A DNA stretch of 64,000 nucleotides from NCBI RefSeq assembly GCF_011065895.1, contig NZ_JAALCR010000002.1:186001-250000 (forward strand), given 5' to 3'. Each line of letters opens with the position of its first letter. Position 1 is the first letter of the stretch. Of this stretch, positions 51,534 through 60,244 are shown one piece after another. The DNA comes from Paludisphaera rhizosphaerae. Lineage in GTDB: Bacteria > Planctomycetota > Planctomycetia > Isosphaerales > Isosphaeraceae. A model generated the notes under the pieces. It worked only from the letters and a program-made list of their open reading frames with translations. It did not search any database and was not told the DNA's origin. The position numbers and the translations under genes are program-made.

Positions 51534-52633
51534 GAAACCACCTGGCGATACAGGTTCTGGAGGAAGGCGGCGTTGTCGCACTGGAGGTAGTGCATCTCGC
51601 CCCCCATCCGGGCGTAGCTCTTGCAGAACCTCAGATAGTAGGCGGGATTCGACTTCGGAGGTTCCCCCGTCGACCAGTCCCAGCCGCCGCCGTCCTGGAC
51701 GTCGACGACGTAGATCGCGTGGTGGTCGACGATCGGTCGATCGTCCTGGATCCGAAGGTTGTTGACGTTGCTCAGGCTTTTCTCAAAGACCTGAGGCCCC
51801 ATGATCGCCGAGCCGACCGACAGGACGACGCCGTGGTCGAGCGTCTCCACCGAACCGCAGAAGTGTCGGAAGTCCGCAGCCGCCGCCCGGCCGATCACAG
51901 CGCCGTCGAACATCGGATGATTGGCGATGATGTCGTAGCCGATCCCCGGATGCACGGTCATCGGGATCTTGTGCTGGAAGGCTTGCGCCAGGATCGACGC
52001 GTGCTTCCAGCGATGCTCGACAGTAATCCTTCCCGACGGCAGGTCGTGATCGAGGATCGCCCCGAGGGCGTCGGCCCGAGCGGCGGCGAAAGGATGGGTC
52101 GGCTCGTCGCGGAGGGACTGTTCCAGCTCAGCGGCCGTCGGGAGTGTCACGCCGTCCTCGGCGATGAATCGACCGAGCCCCGCACCGTAGCCCTCGCCAC
52201 GAAGGCCGGCGGCGATGAGGGCGAGGTGGATGTTCCGGCCGGTCTCGTCCCACGAGCCGAACTTGCCGAGCGGGACGTTCTCGCGGACGCTCTCGGTCGA
52301 ACGGCCGAGCCAGGCGTACTCCCAGTCGTGGATCGTCCCCGCGCCGTTCGTGGCGAGGTGGGTGATCCATTCCCGCTCCATCATCCGGCCGAGGATCGCC
52401 GCCGCCCCGTTGCGGAGGAGGTGCGCCCCGTAGATCAGCATCACTCCCCCGCCCTTTTCGCGGGCGCGTCGGATTCGCCGGGCGCATTCGGCGATCCGAT
52501 CGGCGACGACCGGCGGGACCGGCTTCGGCGGGGCGTCGGGATCGAGGACGACGTCCTCGACGTTCGTCAGGCTCCGGCGTTCTTCCAGGGGGAAGACGCG
52601 GAGGCGGGAGAGGTCGAGCGGCGGCGTGTTCAT
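51530..52633 (-). CDS. Unknown enzyme, deoxyhypusine-synthase-like fold (tentative)
   Basis: The 367-residue protein is not one I can name. VMLIYGAHLLRNGAAAILGRMMER followed by ITHLATNGAGTIHDWEYAWLG resembles the dinucleotide-binding start of deoxyhypusine synthases. KIPMTVHPGIGYDIIANHP and LSVGSAIMGPQVFEKSLSNVNNLR are the other conserved-looking blocks. The active-site Lys segment of true deoxyhypusine synthase is not seen. There is no signal peptide or membrane segment. Its position between a HAD phosphatase and a PfkB kinase, all joined by four-base overlaps, suggests a step in a sugar pathway. Confidence 0.75.
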   Translation of the reverse strand: MNTPPLDLSRLRVFPLEERRSLTNVEDVVLDPDAPPKPVPPVVADRIAECARRIRRAREKGGGVMLIYGAHLLRNGAAAILGRMMEREWITHLATNGAGTIHDWEYAWLGRSTESVRENVPLGKFGSWDETGRNIHLALIAAGLRGEGYGAGLGRFIAEDGVTLPTAAELEQSLRDEPTHPFAAARADALGAILDHDLPSGRITVEHRWKHASILAQAFQHKIPMTVHPGIGYDIIANHPMFDGAVIGRAAAADFRHFCGSVETLDHGVVLSVGSAIMGPQVFEKSLSNVNNLRIQDDRPIVDHHAIYVVDVQDGGGWDWSTGEPPKSNPAYYLRFCKSYARMGGEMHYLQCDNAAFLQNLYRQVVS

Positions 52634-53469
52634 GATCCCAGGATCAACTCCAGCAGCGGGGCCTCGTCGCGATAGTCGGGGATGACGACGTCGGCGCCGA
52701 CGCCCGTCAGGCGTTCGAGCTTCCAGGCGTCCATGCGCCCGGAGCCGTTGTCCGCCTCGTCGCTGGCCACAGCCACGGCCAGGCCGCCGACTTCCTTGGT
52801 GTTCTGGATCTCGACGTAGCCGTCGCCGAAGGAAAGAAGCTCCGCGCCATGGATGTCGTTCTCGCGGAGGATCCGCTCGATGACCATCTTCTTGGAGAAC
52901 GTCTTGTAGTCGTCCTGGGCCCCGTAGATGTGAGGGCCGAAGTAACGCGCGACGTCCAGTAGTTCGGCCTCGCGACGAACGAAAGGCTCGTCGGTGCCGC
53001 TGGCCAGGTAAAGAGTCAGGCCGCGACGCGTGAGGTTCTCAAGCAACTCGCGGGCTCCGTGGACGAGCAGGTCGTCGGGGCGGATCGTCCCGTGCTTGAG
53101 GCCGTCGAGCCGGTGGGAGATCCGTTCGTCGAGCCGGTTGAGGTACTCGTGCTTGTACCAGAGCGGGTCGTGGGGATGCCCTCCCCGTTCCTTGATGCGT
53201 TCGGCGAGCTGGATCATCTGGTAGATGGTCTGCTTGCCGTTGAGGTGCATGATGTCCTCGAACGCCATGCGACGGCGGTCCTCCTCGGACTCGCCCTCGA
53301 GCGGAGGGAGCATCTCAACGAACATGGGGACCATGACGTCCGGCCAGCCCTGGCGGACCAGCGAGAGCGTGCCGTCGAAGTCGAAGAGGACGCGGCTGGT
53401 CCCTGGTCGAGGGGCGAACGACGGCTGCAGGATCACGTCGCCCGCGAAGGACGGGGCTGGGGTCGTCAC
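52630..53469 (-). CDS. HAD-family phosphatase
   Basis: The 279-residue protein has the HAD signature VLFDFDGTLSLVRQGWPD with catalytic Asp 30 and 32. LTLYLASGTDEPFVRREAELL holds the Thr/Ser motif, and LLSFGDGYVEIQNTKEVGGLAVAVASDE the acidic metal motif. A helical cap lies at about 45-140. The GTG at 53469 was chosen because AAAGGAG lies five bases upstream and it overlaps the stop of the SIS gene by GTGA. Its own stop overlaps the next start by ATGA. In context it could remove a phosphate from a bis-phosphorylated sugar, as GmhB does, though the sequence is not GmhB. Confidence 0.87.
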   Translation of the reverse strand: MTTPAPSFAGDVILQPSFAPRPGTSRVLFDFDGTLSLVRQGWPDVMVPMFVEMLPPLEGESEEDRRRMAFEDIMHLNGKQTIYQMIQLAERIKERGGHPHDPLWYKHEYLNRLDERISHRLDGLKHGTIRPDDLLVHGARELLENLTRRGLTLYLASGTDEPFVRREAELLDVARYFGPHIYGAQDDYKTFSKKMVIERILRENDIHGAELLSFGDGYVEIQNTKEVGGLAVAVASDEADNGSGRMDAWKLERLTGVGADVVIPDYRDEAPLLELILGS

Positions 53470-54035
53470 GCCGGCTCCTTTGTCTGTTCCATGAACGCGT
53501 AGCAGATCATGTGGAGGATGGTCATCTGGACGTCCTCGACGCGACCGTAATGAGTGTCGGCCACGACGATCGCCTGCTCCGCAAGGGTGGCGATCCCGCC
53601 ACGCTTCGCGCCCACCAGGGCGATGGTCCGCAGGTCGTTGTCGCGGGCCCACTCCATCGCGCGGACGAGGTTCGGGGAACTGCCGCTCACGCTGCTGGCG
53701 ATGAGGACGTCGCCGGGCCGGGCGTAGTTTTCGAGCGGTCGGAGGAAGACGTCGTCGAACTTGTAGTCGTTGCCGATGGCCGTCAGCCAGGCGACGTTGT
53801 CGGCCAGGGTGAGGATCCGGAATCGCCGGCCGAGGGCGTCGCTGGCCCCTTTGCCCAGGTCGGTGGCGAAATGAGAGGCGCTGGCGGCGTTGCCGCCGTT
53901 GCCGATCGCGAAGATCTGGCGGTCTTCCTCCCAGGCTCGTTTCACGGTGGCAACGGCCTGCTCCACGTCGGGGAGCGAGATCGAATCCAGCGCGCGGTGC
54001 TGGGCTTCGACGTAACGCGACAGCCAGGATTGCAT
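53466..54035 (-). CDS. SIS-domain sugar isomerase, GmhA-like
   Basis: The 189-residue protein has FAIGNGGNAASASHFATDLGKG (45-62), ASSVSGSSPNLVRAMEWA (phosphosugar-binding Ser loop) and VEDVQMTILHMICYAFM near the end, with the His expected for isomerases. This is the layout of phosphoheptose isomerase GmhA, which converts sedoheptulose 7-phosphate to a heptose phosphate. First gene of the coupled operon; GAGG lies five bases before ATG 54035. Substrate is inferred from family and neighbours. Confidence 0.88.
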   Translation of the reverse strand: MQSWLSRYVEAQHRALDSISLPDVEQAVATVKRAWEEDRQIFAIGNGGNAASASHFATDLGKGASDALGRRFRILTLADNVAWLTAIGNDYKFDDVFLRPLENYARPGDVLIASSVSGSSPNLVRAMEWARDNDLRTIALVGAKRGGIATLAEQAIVVADTHYGRVEDVQMTILHMICYAFMEQTKEPA

Positions 54036-54217
54036 GAGGGCCTCGCTACAGGGGGATCTCGGGGCGGCTCGAACAACCCGATCATAGTGCGTCGCCGATG
54101 TGCGAGCGAGACCCCGGCGGGCGTCGCAGCCTTGCCCGACCTGGACGGCGCCGTTACCTTGATTACTCTTCGCAAGGTCGCAAGAGCGGCCCGAGTCCCC
54201 CGCCCCGAGTATCCGTC

Positions 54218-55279
54218 GTGAACCCTCCTCCAGACAGTCCGGTCGGATGGCGCAAGCCGGCGATCCGTGCGGTCAAGGCGGCAATCGCCGTCCTGATCTT
54301 CTGGGGAGTCGGTCGACACGTCGTTCGAACCTGGAACGACCTCGGAAACAGTGGAACGACTCTCGAGATCCACCCCGTCTGGTTAATTGCGTCCGGCCTG
54401 ATTTACATCATCGGACTGACGTTCTGTGGAGCCTTCTACGGCGACGTCCTGCGTTCCAGCCCCTCGCCGATCTCGCGGTTCGCCGCTCAGAGGGCGTATC
54501 TCATCAGCCACCTGGGAAAGTACGTCCCGGGCAAGGCGGTGGTCGTGGTGATGCGTGCTGCGCTCTCGACTCCTTATGGAGCCCGGGCGTCGACCTCGGC
54601 CGTGGCGACGTTTTATGAAACGCTCGTCATGATGGCCTCGGGGGCATTGATCGCCGCGGTGGTCTTCGCGATGGGGGGCGATTCACCGGTGCTGACGCTG
54701 GATCGAACGATCCTGGGGGTTCGCGAGATCCGGGCGTTCGTCCTGTTCGCCCTGCTCGCGGCGGGCTTGGCGGCGGCGTTCCTCGTTGTCGTCGCACCGC
54801 CGGTCTTCCATCGCGTGGCCGGGACCCTGCTTCGAAAGGTTCCCGGCGTGAGCGCCGATGCGATGCCCACGCTCTCCTGGGGATTGCTGGGGCTGGGGCT
54901 CATTCGGACGGCCGGCTCCTGGGTCTTGCTGGGACTGAGTCAGTTCGCGGCGGCTCGCGGCCTGGCCGGCCAGGTTGATCCATCCGTGATTCCGGTCGTG
55001 ACGGCGAGCGTCGCGTTGGCGACTGTGGCCGGATTTGTCGTAGCCGTCGCTCCGGGCGGGCTGGGCGTTCGCGAGAGCGTTTTGATGTATGCTCTGGGGC
55101 CAGCACTTGGGACGCGACTGGCCGTCGCCGCCGCCCTCGCGCTGCGATTGTCATGGGTGGCCGCGGAACTTCTAGCCGCCGCGGTCCTCGTCCCGATGGG
55201 TAAGAAGTCCGCCGCGCCGGAACGGGTGCGGACGGCAGAGGCGATCCAGGAAAACATCCCGATGACGGAAGCCCCATGA
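54218..55279 (+). CDS. Flippase-like membrane protein (lysylphosphatidylglycerol synthase TM type)
   Basis: The 353-residue integral membrane protein has about eight membrane segments. RAYLISHLGKYVPGKAVVVVMRAAL and VAPGGLGVRESVLMYALGPALG are diagnostic of the PF03706-type membrane domain found in MprF and in many glycolipid-related proteins without the synthetase part. It probably moves or recognises a lipid-linked sugar. GTG 54218 was chosen because the N-terminal polar stretch and first membrane helix follow. It overlaps the glycosyltransferase start by ATGA (55276-55279) and is divergent from the sugar operon. Confidence 0.88.
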   Translation: MNPPPDSPVGWRKPAIRAVKAAIAVLIFWGVGRHVVRTWNDLGNSGTTLEIHPVWLIASGLIYIIGLTFCGAFYGDVLRSSPSPISRFAAQRAYLISHLGKYVPGKAVVVVMRAALSTPYGARASTSAVATFYETLVMMASGALIAAVVFAMGGDSPVLTLDRTILGVREIRAFVLFALLAAGLAAAFLVVVAPPVFHRVAGTLLRKVPGVSADAMPTLSWGLLGLGLIRTAGSWVLLGLSQFAAARGLAGQVDPSVIPVVTASVALATVAGFVVAVAPGGLGVRESVLMYALGPALGTRLAVAAALALRLSWVAAELLAAAVLVPMGKKSAAPERVRTAEAIQENIPMTEAP

Positions 55280-56277
55280 TCAGCGTCGTGATTCCGGTCT
55301 ACAACGAAGAGCAGAGCCTCGCCATCCTTCACGGCGAGTTGGACGCCGTTTTCTCCCGACTTGGAGAGGACGTCGAGTTCCTCTTCGTGGACGACGGCAG
55401 CCGCGACGGCTCGTGGCGGGCGGTTTCGGAACTGGCCCAGAAGGATTCCAGGGTTCGGGGGATTCGTTTCCGGCGGAACTTCGGCAAGGCTTCCGCCCTG
55501 ACGGCGGGATTCCAGGCGGCGACGGGCGATCGCGTCTTCACGCTCGACGCCGACTTGCAGGACGACCCGGCGGAGATCCCTCGCTTCCTGGAGCGTATCG
55601 ACTCAGGGCTCGACGTGGTGAGCGGTTGGAAACGGACTCGTCACGACCCCTGGCACAAGGTTTATCCCAGCCGGGTCTTCAATGCGCTGGTGAGCAACCT
55701 CACCGGCTGCGTCCTGCACGACCACAACTGCGGCTTCAAGGCGTATCGGAACGAGGTCCTCCGCGAGGTCGGCATTTACGGCGAGCTGCACCGGTTCGTA
55801 CCCGCATTGGCCTTCGCCAAGGGTTTCCGCGTCGGCGAGATCGAGGTGAATCATCGCCGTCGCGAGCATGGCAAGTCCAAGTATGGATTCACGCGGTTCC
55901 TCAAGGGCTTTCTCGACCTTCTGACGGTCGTCTTCCTGACGAGGTTCCGTCAACGCCCGCTCCACGTCATCGGCGCTTCGGGGATGATCCTCTCGACGCT
56001 CGGGACGCTCGGGATGCTCTACATGGCCTACGTCTGGTTGATCAACCACTGGGCGACCGACCCCCACCCGATCGGCTCCCGGCCGTTTCTGTTTTACTCC
56101 ATGGCCCTCATGCTGGTGGGCGCCCAGCTTTTCAGTCTGGGCTTTCTTGCCGAACTGGTGACCTCTTACGGAATCCGGGCGCAGGACACGTACTCCATCG
56201 CCGAGAAGATTCGCCCTGAGGGCGTCACGAACCAGTCCCGCGACGGCGTGGGATCTCCTTCTCAACCGCAAGCCTGA
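55276..56277 (+). CDS. GT2-family glycosyltransferase (dolichol-phosphate-mannose-synthase-like)
   Basis: The 333-residue enzyme has a GT-A domain: SVVIPVYNEEQSLAIL, FLFVDDGSRDGSW, RGIRFRRNFGKASALTAGFQAATG and FTLDADLQDDP with the metal-binding DxD, then CGFKAYRNEVL. Two C-terminal membrane segments lie at about 230-255 and 275-300. Such enzymes attach a sugar to a polyprenyl phosphate. The start overlaps the flippase-like gene by ATGA. Neighbours suggest it supplies the polytopic protein encoded next. Confidence 0.94.
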   Translation: MISVVIPVYNEEQSLAILHGELDAVFSRLGEDVEFLFVDDGSRDGSWRAVSELAQKDSRVRGIRFRRNFGKASALTAGFQAATGDRVFTLDADLQDDPAEIPRFLERIDSGLDVVSGWKRTRHDPWHKVYPSRVFNALVSNLTGCVLHDHNCGFKAYRNEVLREVGIYGELHRFVPALAFAKGFRVGEIEVNHRRREHGKSKYGFTRFLKGFLDLLTVVFLTRFRQRPLHVIGASGMILSTLGTLGMLYMAYVWLINHWATDPHPIGSRPFLFYSMALMLVGAQLFSLGFLAELVTSYGIRAQDTYSIAEKIRPEGVTNQSRDGVGSPSQPQA

Positions 56278-56288
56278 GCAGCGCGATC

Positions 56289-57812
56289 ATGAGCACCCTC
56301 GAGACTTACGAGACCCCCGTCGAGCCCGTTCCTGTTCGAACGGAGCCCCGTCGCCTGCTGGCTGGGTTGTTGATCGCCACGGCCGTCGGGCTGGCGTTCG
56401 GCTCGCTCCTGCGGCAGCCGACCATGATGGGCGCCAACGACATCTCGCGGTGGTGCACCGTCTGGAGCCTGCTCGAACGCGGGACGTACGTCATCGACGA
56501 ATGCCCCTGGCACGCGGACACCCAGGACAAGGTGCAACTTCCGGCGAAGCCCGAGCAGATCGGCCCCGACGGGCAGCCGGTGAAGCATTACTACTCCAGC
56601 AAGCCGGCCCTCCTGCCGACGCTAATCGCGGGGGTCCTCTACCCCGCGCGAAAGCTGATCGGCGTGCCGCTCGACAAGGTGACTCTGGAAAAGCGGGAAC
56701 CACGGTGGTCGCAGATCCCTGACCCCGACAACCCGGGCAAGGTCAAGGGAGTCCTCACGACCCCCGACCAGCCGGTGAAGTGGCCGGTCTACATCTTCTA
56801 CTTCAAGCCGATCTTGATCCTGCTGAACATCATCCCCTTCTGGGGATTCCTCGTTCTCCTCGGGAGGATGCTCGACCGGTACGCGCGGACGGACTGGTCC
56901 TGGTTCTATACGCTCTTCGCGGCGGCGTTCGCCACTTATCTGCTCCCCTACTCGCAGACGCTCAACAACCATACCGTCGCGGCGTTCTCGGCCTTCTTCA
57001 CGCTCTACCACTTCGTGAGGATCTGGGACGAAGGAGCGACCGAGAACTGGCGATTCGCGCTCGTCGGCTTCCTGGCCGCCTTCACGGCGACCAACGAATT
57101 GCCCGCCGCCGCCTTCGCAACCCTGGCCGCACTGGCGCTGCTGCGGCGATTCTTCTGGAAGACGCTCACCTGGGGGATCCCCTTCGCGTTGATCCCTCTC
57201 GTCGCCATGTTCGCCTGCCAGTACGCGGCGATGGGTCAGTTCAAGCTCCCCTACGAAGAGTTCGGCCATGACGCCTACCTGTTCGAGGGGAGTCTGTGGA
57301 AGACGCCTCTGGAGCTGGACGCCCTGAACGTCCCCTGGATGGACCCAGAAGAAGCCGCGCGACGGGGGATCGCCAAGGAGTCGTATGCCAAGTACTTCTT
57401 CCACTTGACCTTCGGCCATCATGGCTTCTGGTCCTCTTCCCCCATCTTCCTGATCGCGGCGATCGGGCTCTTCTCGTTGCTTCGCGGCAGAAAGCCGATG
57501 GGGGCGGTCGCCTGGATCACGCTGGCTCTGACTGTGATCCTCCTGGCGTTCTACACGTGGAATCCGAAGGCCCGCAACTACGGGGGCTCGGCGCAGGGGC
57601 TCAGGTGGCTCTTCTGGTTGATCCCGTTCTGGATCCTGATGCTCCCCGCCGGGCTAGACGCTGTGGCGGACCGCCCCTGGCTTCGCCGTGCGGCGGTGCT
57701 GGCCCTGTTCGTCTCGGTGATGTCCGTGGGATACGCCATGCGGGGGCCGTGGAGCAACCCCTGGTTCCAGGACATGATCGAGCACCTGGGGCTCTACCAC
57801 CTGCCTCGGTGA
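56289..57812 (+). CDS. Polytopic membrane protein, possible lipid-sugar glycosyltransferase
   Basis: The 507-residue protein has about ten membrane segments, beginning at about 23-42 (RRLLAGLLIATAVGLAFGSLL). A soluble loop with KHYYSSKPALLPTLIAGVLYPARK and LEKREPRWSQIPDPDNP lies between the first two segments. SQTLNNHTVAAFSAFFTLYHF and FTATNELPAAAFATLAALALL follow. The acidic/aromatic first loop and many helices resemble GT-C enzymes such as ArnT or PMT, but no exact family can be claimed. It is 11 bases after the GT2 gene and likely uses its lipid-linked product. Confidence 0.75.
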   Translation: MSTLETYETPVEPVPVRTEPRRLLAGLLIATAVGLAFGSLLRQPTMMGANDISRWCTVWSLLERGTYVIDECPWHADTQDKVQLPAKPEQIGPDGQPVKHYYSSKPALLPTLIAGVLYPARKLIGVPLDKVTLEKREPRWSQIPDPDNPGKVKGVLTTPDQPVKWPVYIFYFKPILILLNIIPFWGFLVLLGRMLDRYARTDWSWFYTLFAAAFATYLLPYSQTLNNHTVAAFSAFFTLYHFVRIWDEGATENWRFALVGFLAAFTATNELPAAAFATLAALALLRRFFWKTLTWGIPFALIPLVAMFACQYAAMGQFKLPYEEFGHDAYLFEGSLWKTPLELDALNVPWMDPEEAARRGIAKESYAKYFFHLTFGHHGFWSSSPIFLIAAIGLFSLLRGRKPMGAVAWITLALTVILLAFYTWNPKARNYGGSAQGLRWLFWLIPFWILMLPAGLDAVADRPWLRRAAVLALFVSVMSVGYAMRGPWSNPWFQDMIEHLGLYHLPR

Positions 57813-57822
57813 TGCGACGGGA

Positions 57823-59256
57823 TCAGGCTCGGCGAGTCACGGCCGCGACCTCGTCGCGACGGCCTGCGTCAACGGCCCGCGCAGGGAGGGTGACGATGAA
57901 TCGGGCCCCCTCGCCGACCTTGCTCTCGACTTCGATCGACCCCTGATGCAGGCTGGCGACGGCCTGACAGATGGAGAGGCCCAGGCCTGTGGAACTCCCC
58001 GTCCGCGGCCGGGCTGAGTCGATTCTGTAGAACCTCTTGAAGATGTTGGGTAGATGCTCCGGCGCGATCCCGATGCCGTCGTCTTCCACGAAGAGTCTTG
58101 CCTTATCCTGGCCGCAATCGAGGCCGACGTGGATCTGCCCCCCAGCGGGCGTGTACTTCACGGCGTTGTCGATCAGGTTCAGGAGCAGACGACGAAGCTG
58201 GTCGACGTCTCCGTAAACCACACAGGGAGCGACGGGCTCTTCAAGGGTCAGCGACAGGTCGGCTTCGGAGGCGACGGCCAGCATCTGGGACGTGACGTCG
58301 ACGAGGAGGTGGTCGAGACGAACGTCCTCGAACGAGGGTTTGATCGAGGCGTCCTCGCGGCTGAGGTGCAACAGGTGTTCGGTCATCCGCGTCAGATGAG
58401 CGATCTCCTCGAGCATGCTCTCAAGCGTCCGACGATACTCGGCAGGATCACGGTCCGACATGAGCGTGACCTCGGCCTCGCTCCGGAGTGCAGCGAGGGG
58501 CGTACGCAGCTCATGGGCGGCGTCGGCGGTGAACCGTCGGATTTCACCGAACGAGCGCTCCAGGCGGGCGATCATTCCGTTGAGGGTCCGGGCGAGACGT
58601 CCCAACTCGTCGTCCGGGTTGGGGGTGTCCAGTCGCCGGTCGAGGCGAGTCGCGGTGATCTGGTCCGCCTCGGCGGTCAGTTTTTCGACCGGCGAGAGGG
58701 CCTTCCAGGCCAGGAGATACCCGCATCCGAGGGCGGCGAGTAGCAGGACCGGCCCGGTGGAGAGGAAGACGTCGCGGAGCTGGCCAAGGTGCTTCTCATT
58801 GGTCTCAGTGGTCAAGGCCACCTGAACCAGCAGCGAGGCGTAGGGAGTGACGATCGCCTTGCTAAGCATCCGGCAGGGACCCACTCCGATGACCTGGACG
58901 TCTTCGTGGACGCTTTCCCCGTGGGAGAGCGGCGGCACGGCCGGCGGAGGGAGGCCTGAGTCCTCGATCCGGGCGGATCGAAGCCAGGCCTGGTCGCCGT
59001 TCTCCGTAACCTGCATCTCGAAATCGGGATGGATGTCGAACTGCCATTCCAGCCGCTCGCGGAGGACCTCCGGGTTCTCGGCCCGGTTGATTTGGTCCTC
59101 GATCACGGCGAGTTGGGCGTCGAGGTTGTGGTCGGTCCTCGACTGGAAGAGGCGGATCATCAGCAGGTCAACCGACGTCGCGAAGATCGTCAGCACGGCG
59201 GCGAGAACCGCCCCGTACCAGAGGGTCAGGCGCCATCGGATGCTCAAGCGATTCAT
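57823..59256 (-). CDS. Sensor histidine kinase of an OmpR-type system
   Basis: The 477-residue sensor has membrane segments at about 10-30 and 150-180 with a periplasmic domain of about 120 residues between. HAMP follows, then HisKA (RRFTADAAHELRTPLAALRSEAEV) and ATPase motifs (NLIDNAVKYTPAGG, DDGIGI, STGLGLSICQAV). It matches the paired-gene arrangement with the regulator at 59253-59930, whose stop overlaps its start by ATGA. Its domain sequence is similar in layout to the kinase at 7534-8922. The stimulus is not evident. Confidence 0.95.
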   Translation of the reverse strand: MNRLSIRWRLTLWYGAVLAAVLTIFATSVDLLMIRLFQSRTDHNLDAQLAVIEDQINRAENPEVLRERLEWQFDIHPDFEMQVTENGDQAWLRSARIEDSGLPPPAVPPLSHGESVHEDVQVIGVGPCRMLSKAIVTPYASLLVQVALTTETNEKHLGQLRDVFLSTGPVLLLAALGCGYLLAWKALSPVEKLTAEADQITATRLDRRLDTPNPDDELGRLARTLNGMIARLERSFGEIRRFTADAAHELRTPLAALRSEAEVTLMSDRDPAEYRRTLESMLEEIAHLTRMTEHLLHLSREDASIKPSFEDVRLDHLLVDVTSQMLAVASEADLSLTLEEPVAPCVVYGDVDQLRRLLLNLIDNAVKYTPAGGQIHVGLDCGQDKARLFVEDDGIGIAPEHLPNIFKRFYRIDSARPRTGSSTGLGLSICQAVASLHQGSIEVESKVGEGARFIVTLPARAVDAGRRDEVAAVTRRA

Positions 59257-59930
59257 TCCACATCCTTCAGGACGTAGCCGACGCCTCGGACCGTGTGGAT
59301 GAGCGTGGGACGATCGGACTTCTCGATCTTCTTGCGCAGCAGGGTGATATACACGTCGATGGTGTTCGTCAGCGTCCCGGTCCCTTCCTTCCAGACCTCG
59401 CGAGCGATCATCTCACGGGTGACCGGCGTGTTCTTGTTCTTCAGGAGGAACTCCAGGAGTTCGAACTCCCGGCGCGTCAGGTCGATCTCAACTCCCCCGC
59501 GAACGACCGAGCGCTCGACGAGATTCATCTCCAGATCATCCGCCTGGAAGCAGAGTTCCCGGCTGACCACATCGCGGCGGATCAGAGCCCGAAGCCGCGC
59601 GAGAAGTTCCAGGAACGCGAACGGCTTGACGAGATAATCGTCCGCGCCCGAGTCGAGCCCGGCGACCCGGGATTCAACCTCGTCGCGGGCCGTCAGGATG
59701 AGGACCGGCTTGTTGAACCCCTCGGCGCGGAGGCCCTTAAGGACGTCCATGCCGTCGCGCTTGGGGATCATCAGGTCGAGGATCATCGCGTCGATGAGGT
59801 TCGTGGTGGCCTGCTCGTAGGCGGCGTTGCCGTCGGCGGCCGTGAGAACTTCGTAGCCTTCCTCGCGTAGGCCCCGCTCCAGGCTCTGGAGCAGCTTGGA
59901 CTGATCCTCGACGACAAGCACCCGCGGCAT
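59253..59930 (-). CDS. OmpR/PhoB-type response regulator
   Basis: The 225-residue protein has a receiver domain (MPRVLVVEDQSKLL, Asp 52 in AMILDLMIPKRDG, Lys in DYLVKPF). A winged-helix domain follows (LTRREFELLEFLL, TNTIDVYITLLRKKI, IHTVRGVGYVLK). GAGGTGA lies four bases before ATG 59930. Its stop overlaps the kinase start by ATGA, so the pair is co-translated. Targets are unknown; the lipoprotein gene transcribed divergently from 60245 is a candidate. Confidence 0.95.
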   Translation of the reverse strand: MPRVLVVEDQSKLLQSLERGLREEGYEVLTAADGNAAYEQATTNLIDAMILDLMIPKRDGMDVLKGLRAEGFNKPVLILTARDEVESRVAGLDSGADDYLVKPFAFLELLARLRALIRRDVVSRELCFQADDLEMNLVERSVVRGGVEIDLTRREFELLEFLLKNKNTPVTREMIAREVWKEGTGTLTNTIDVYITLLRKKIEKSDRPTLIHTVRGVGYVLKDVE

Positions 59931-60244
59931 AACGTCACCTCGATGATTCCGATGCCACTAACCGAAGCAACTCAGACTGCACCGTCGAGTCAACCCGGAG
60001 CAAAGCCATTGGACGACTTGCGCCGACCCGTGAGTCCAGCCTACCCCATTTCGATCCTTAGGGGGCGCGCTTCGGAGAAGATTAAAAAAATCACGACGCC
60101 TTACACCCACTCACACCACCGAGGTTTCAACACTTCGGATTTGGTCGAGTTTGCTGGATGTACGGACGATAACGGATCTGAGGCGTCAACGGACGGCGCC
60201 CTGGATCATCTACGTCCGTCGACGGCCGAGGGTTCTCGCGTTTC
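59931..60244. other. Divergent intergenic region
   Basis: This region of about 314 bases lies between the regulator gene and the lipoprotein gene. It contains an A-rich stretch GATTAAAAAAATC near 60079-60091, which is a partial inverted repeat. I see no clear -35/-10 pair and no gene. It must carry promoters for both directions. Confidence 0.4.
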
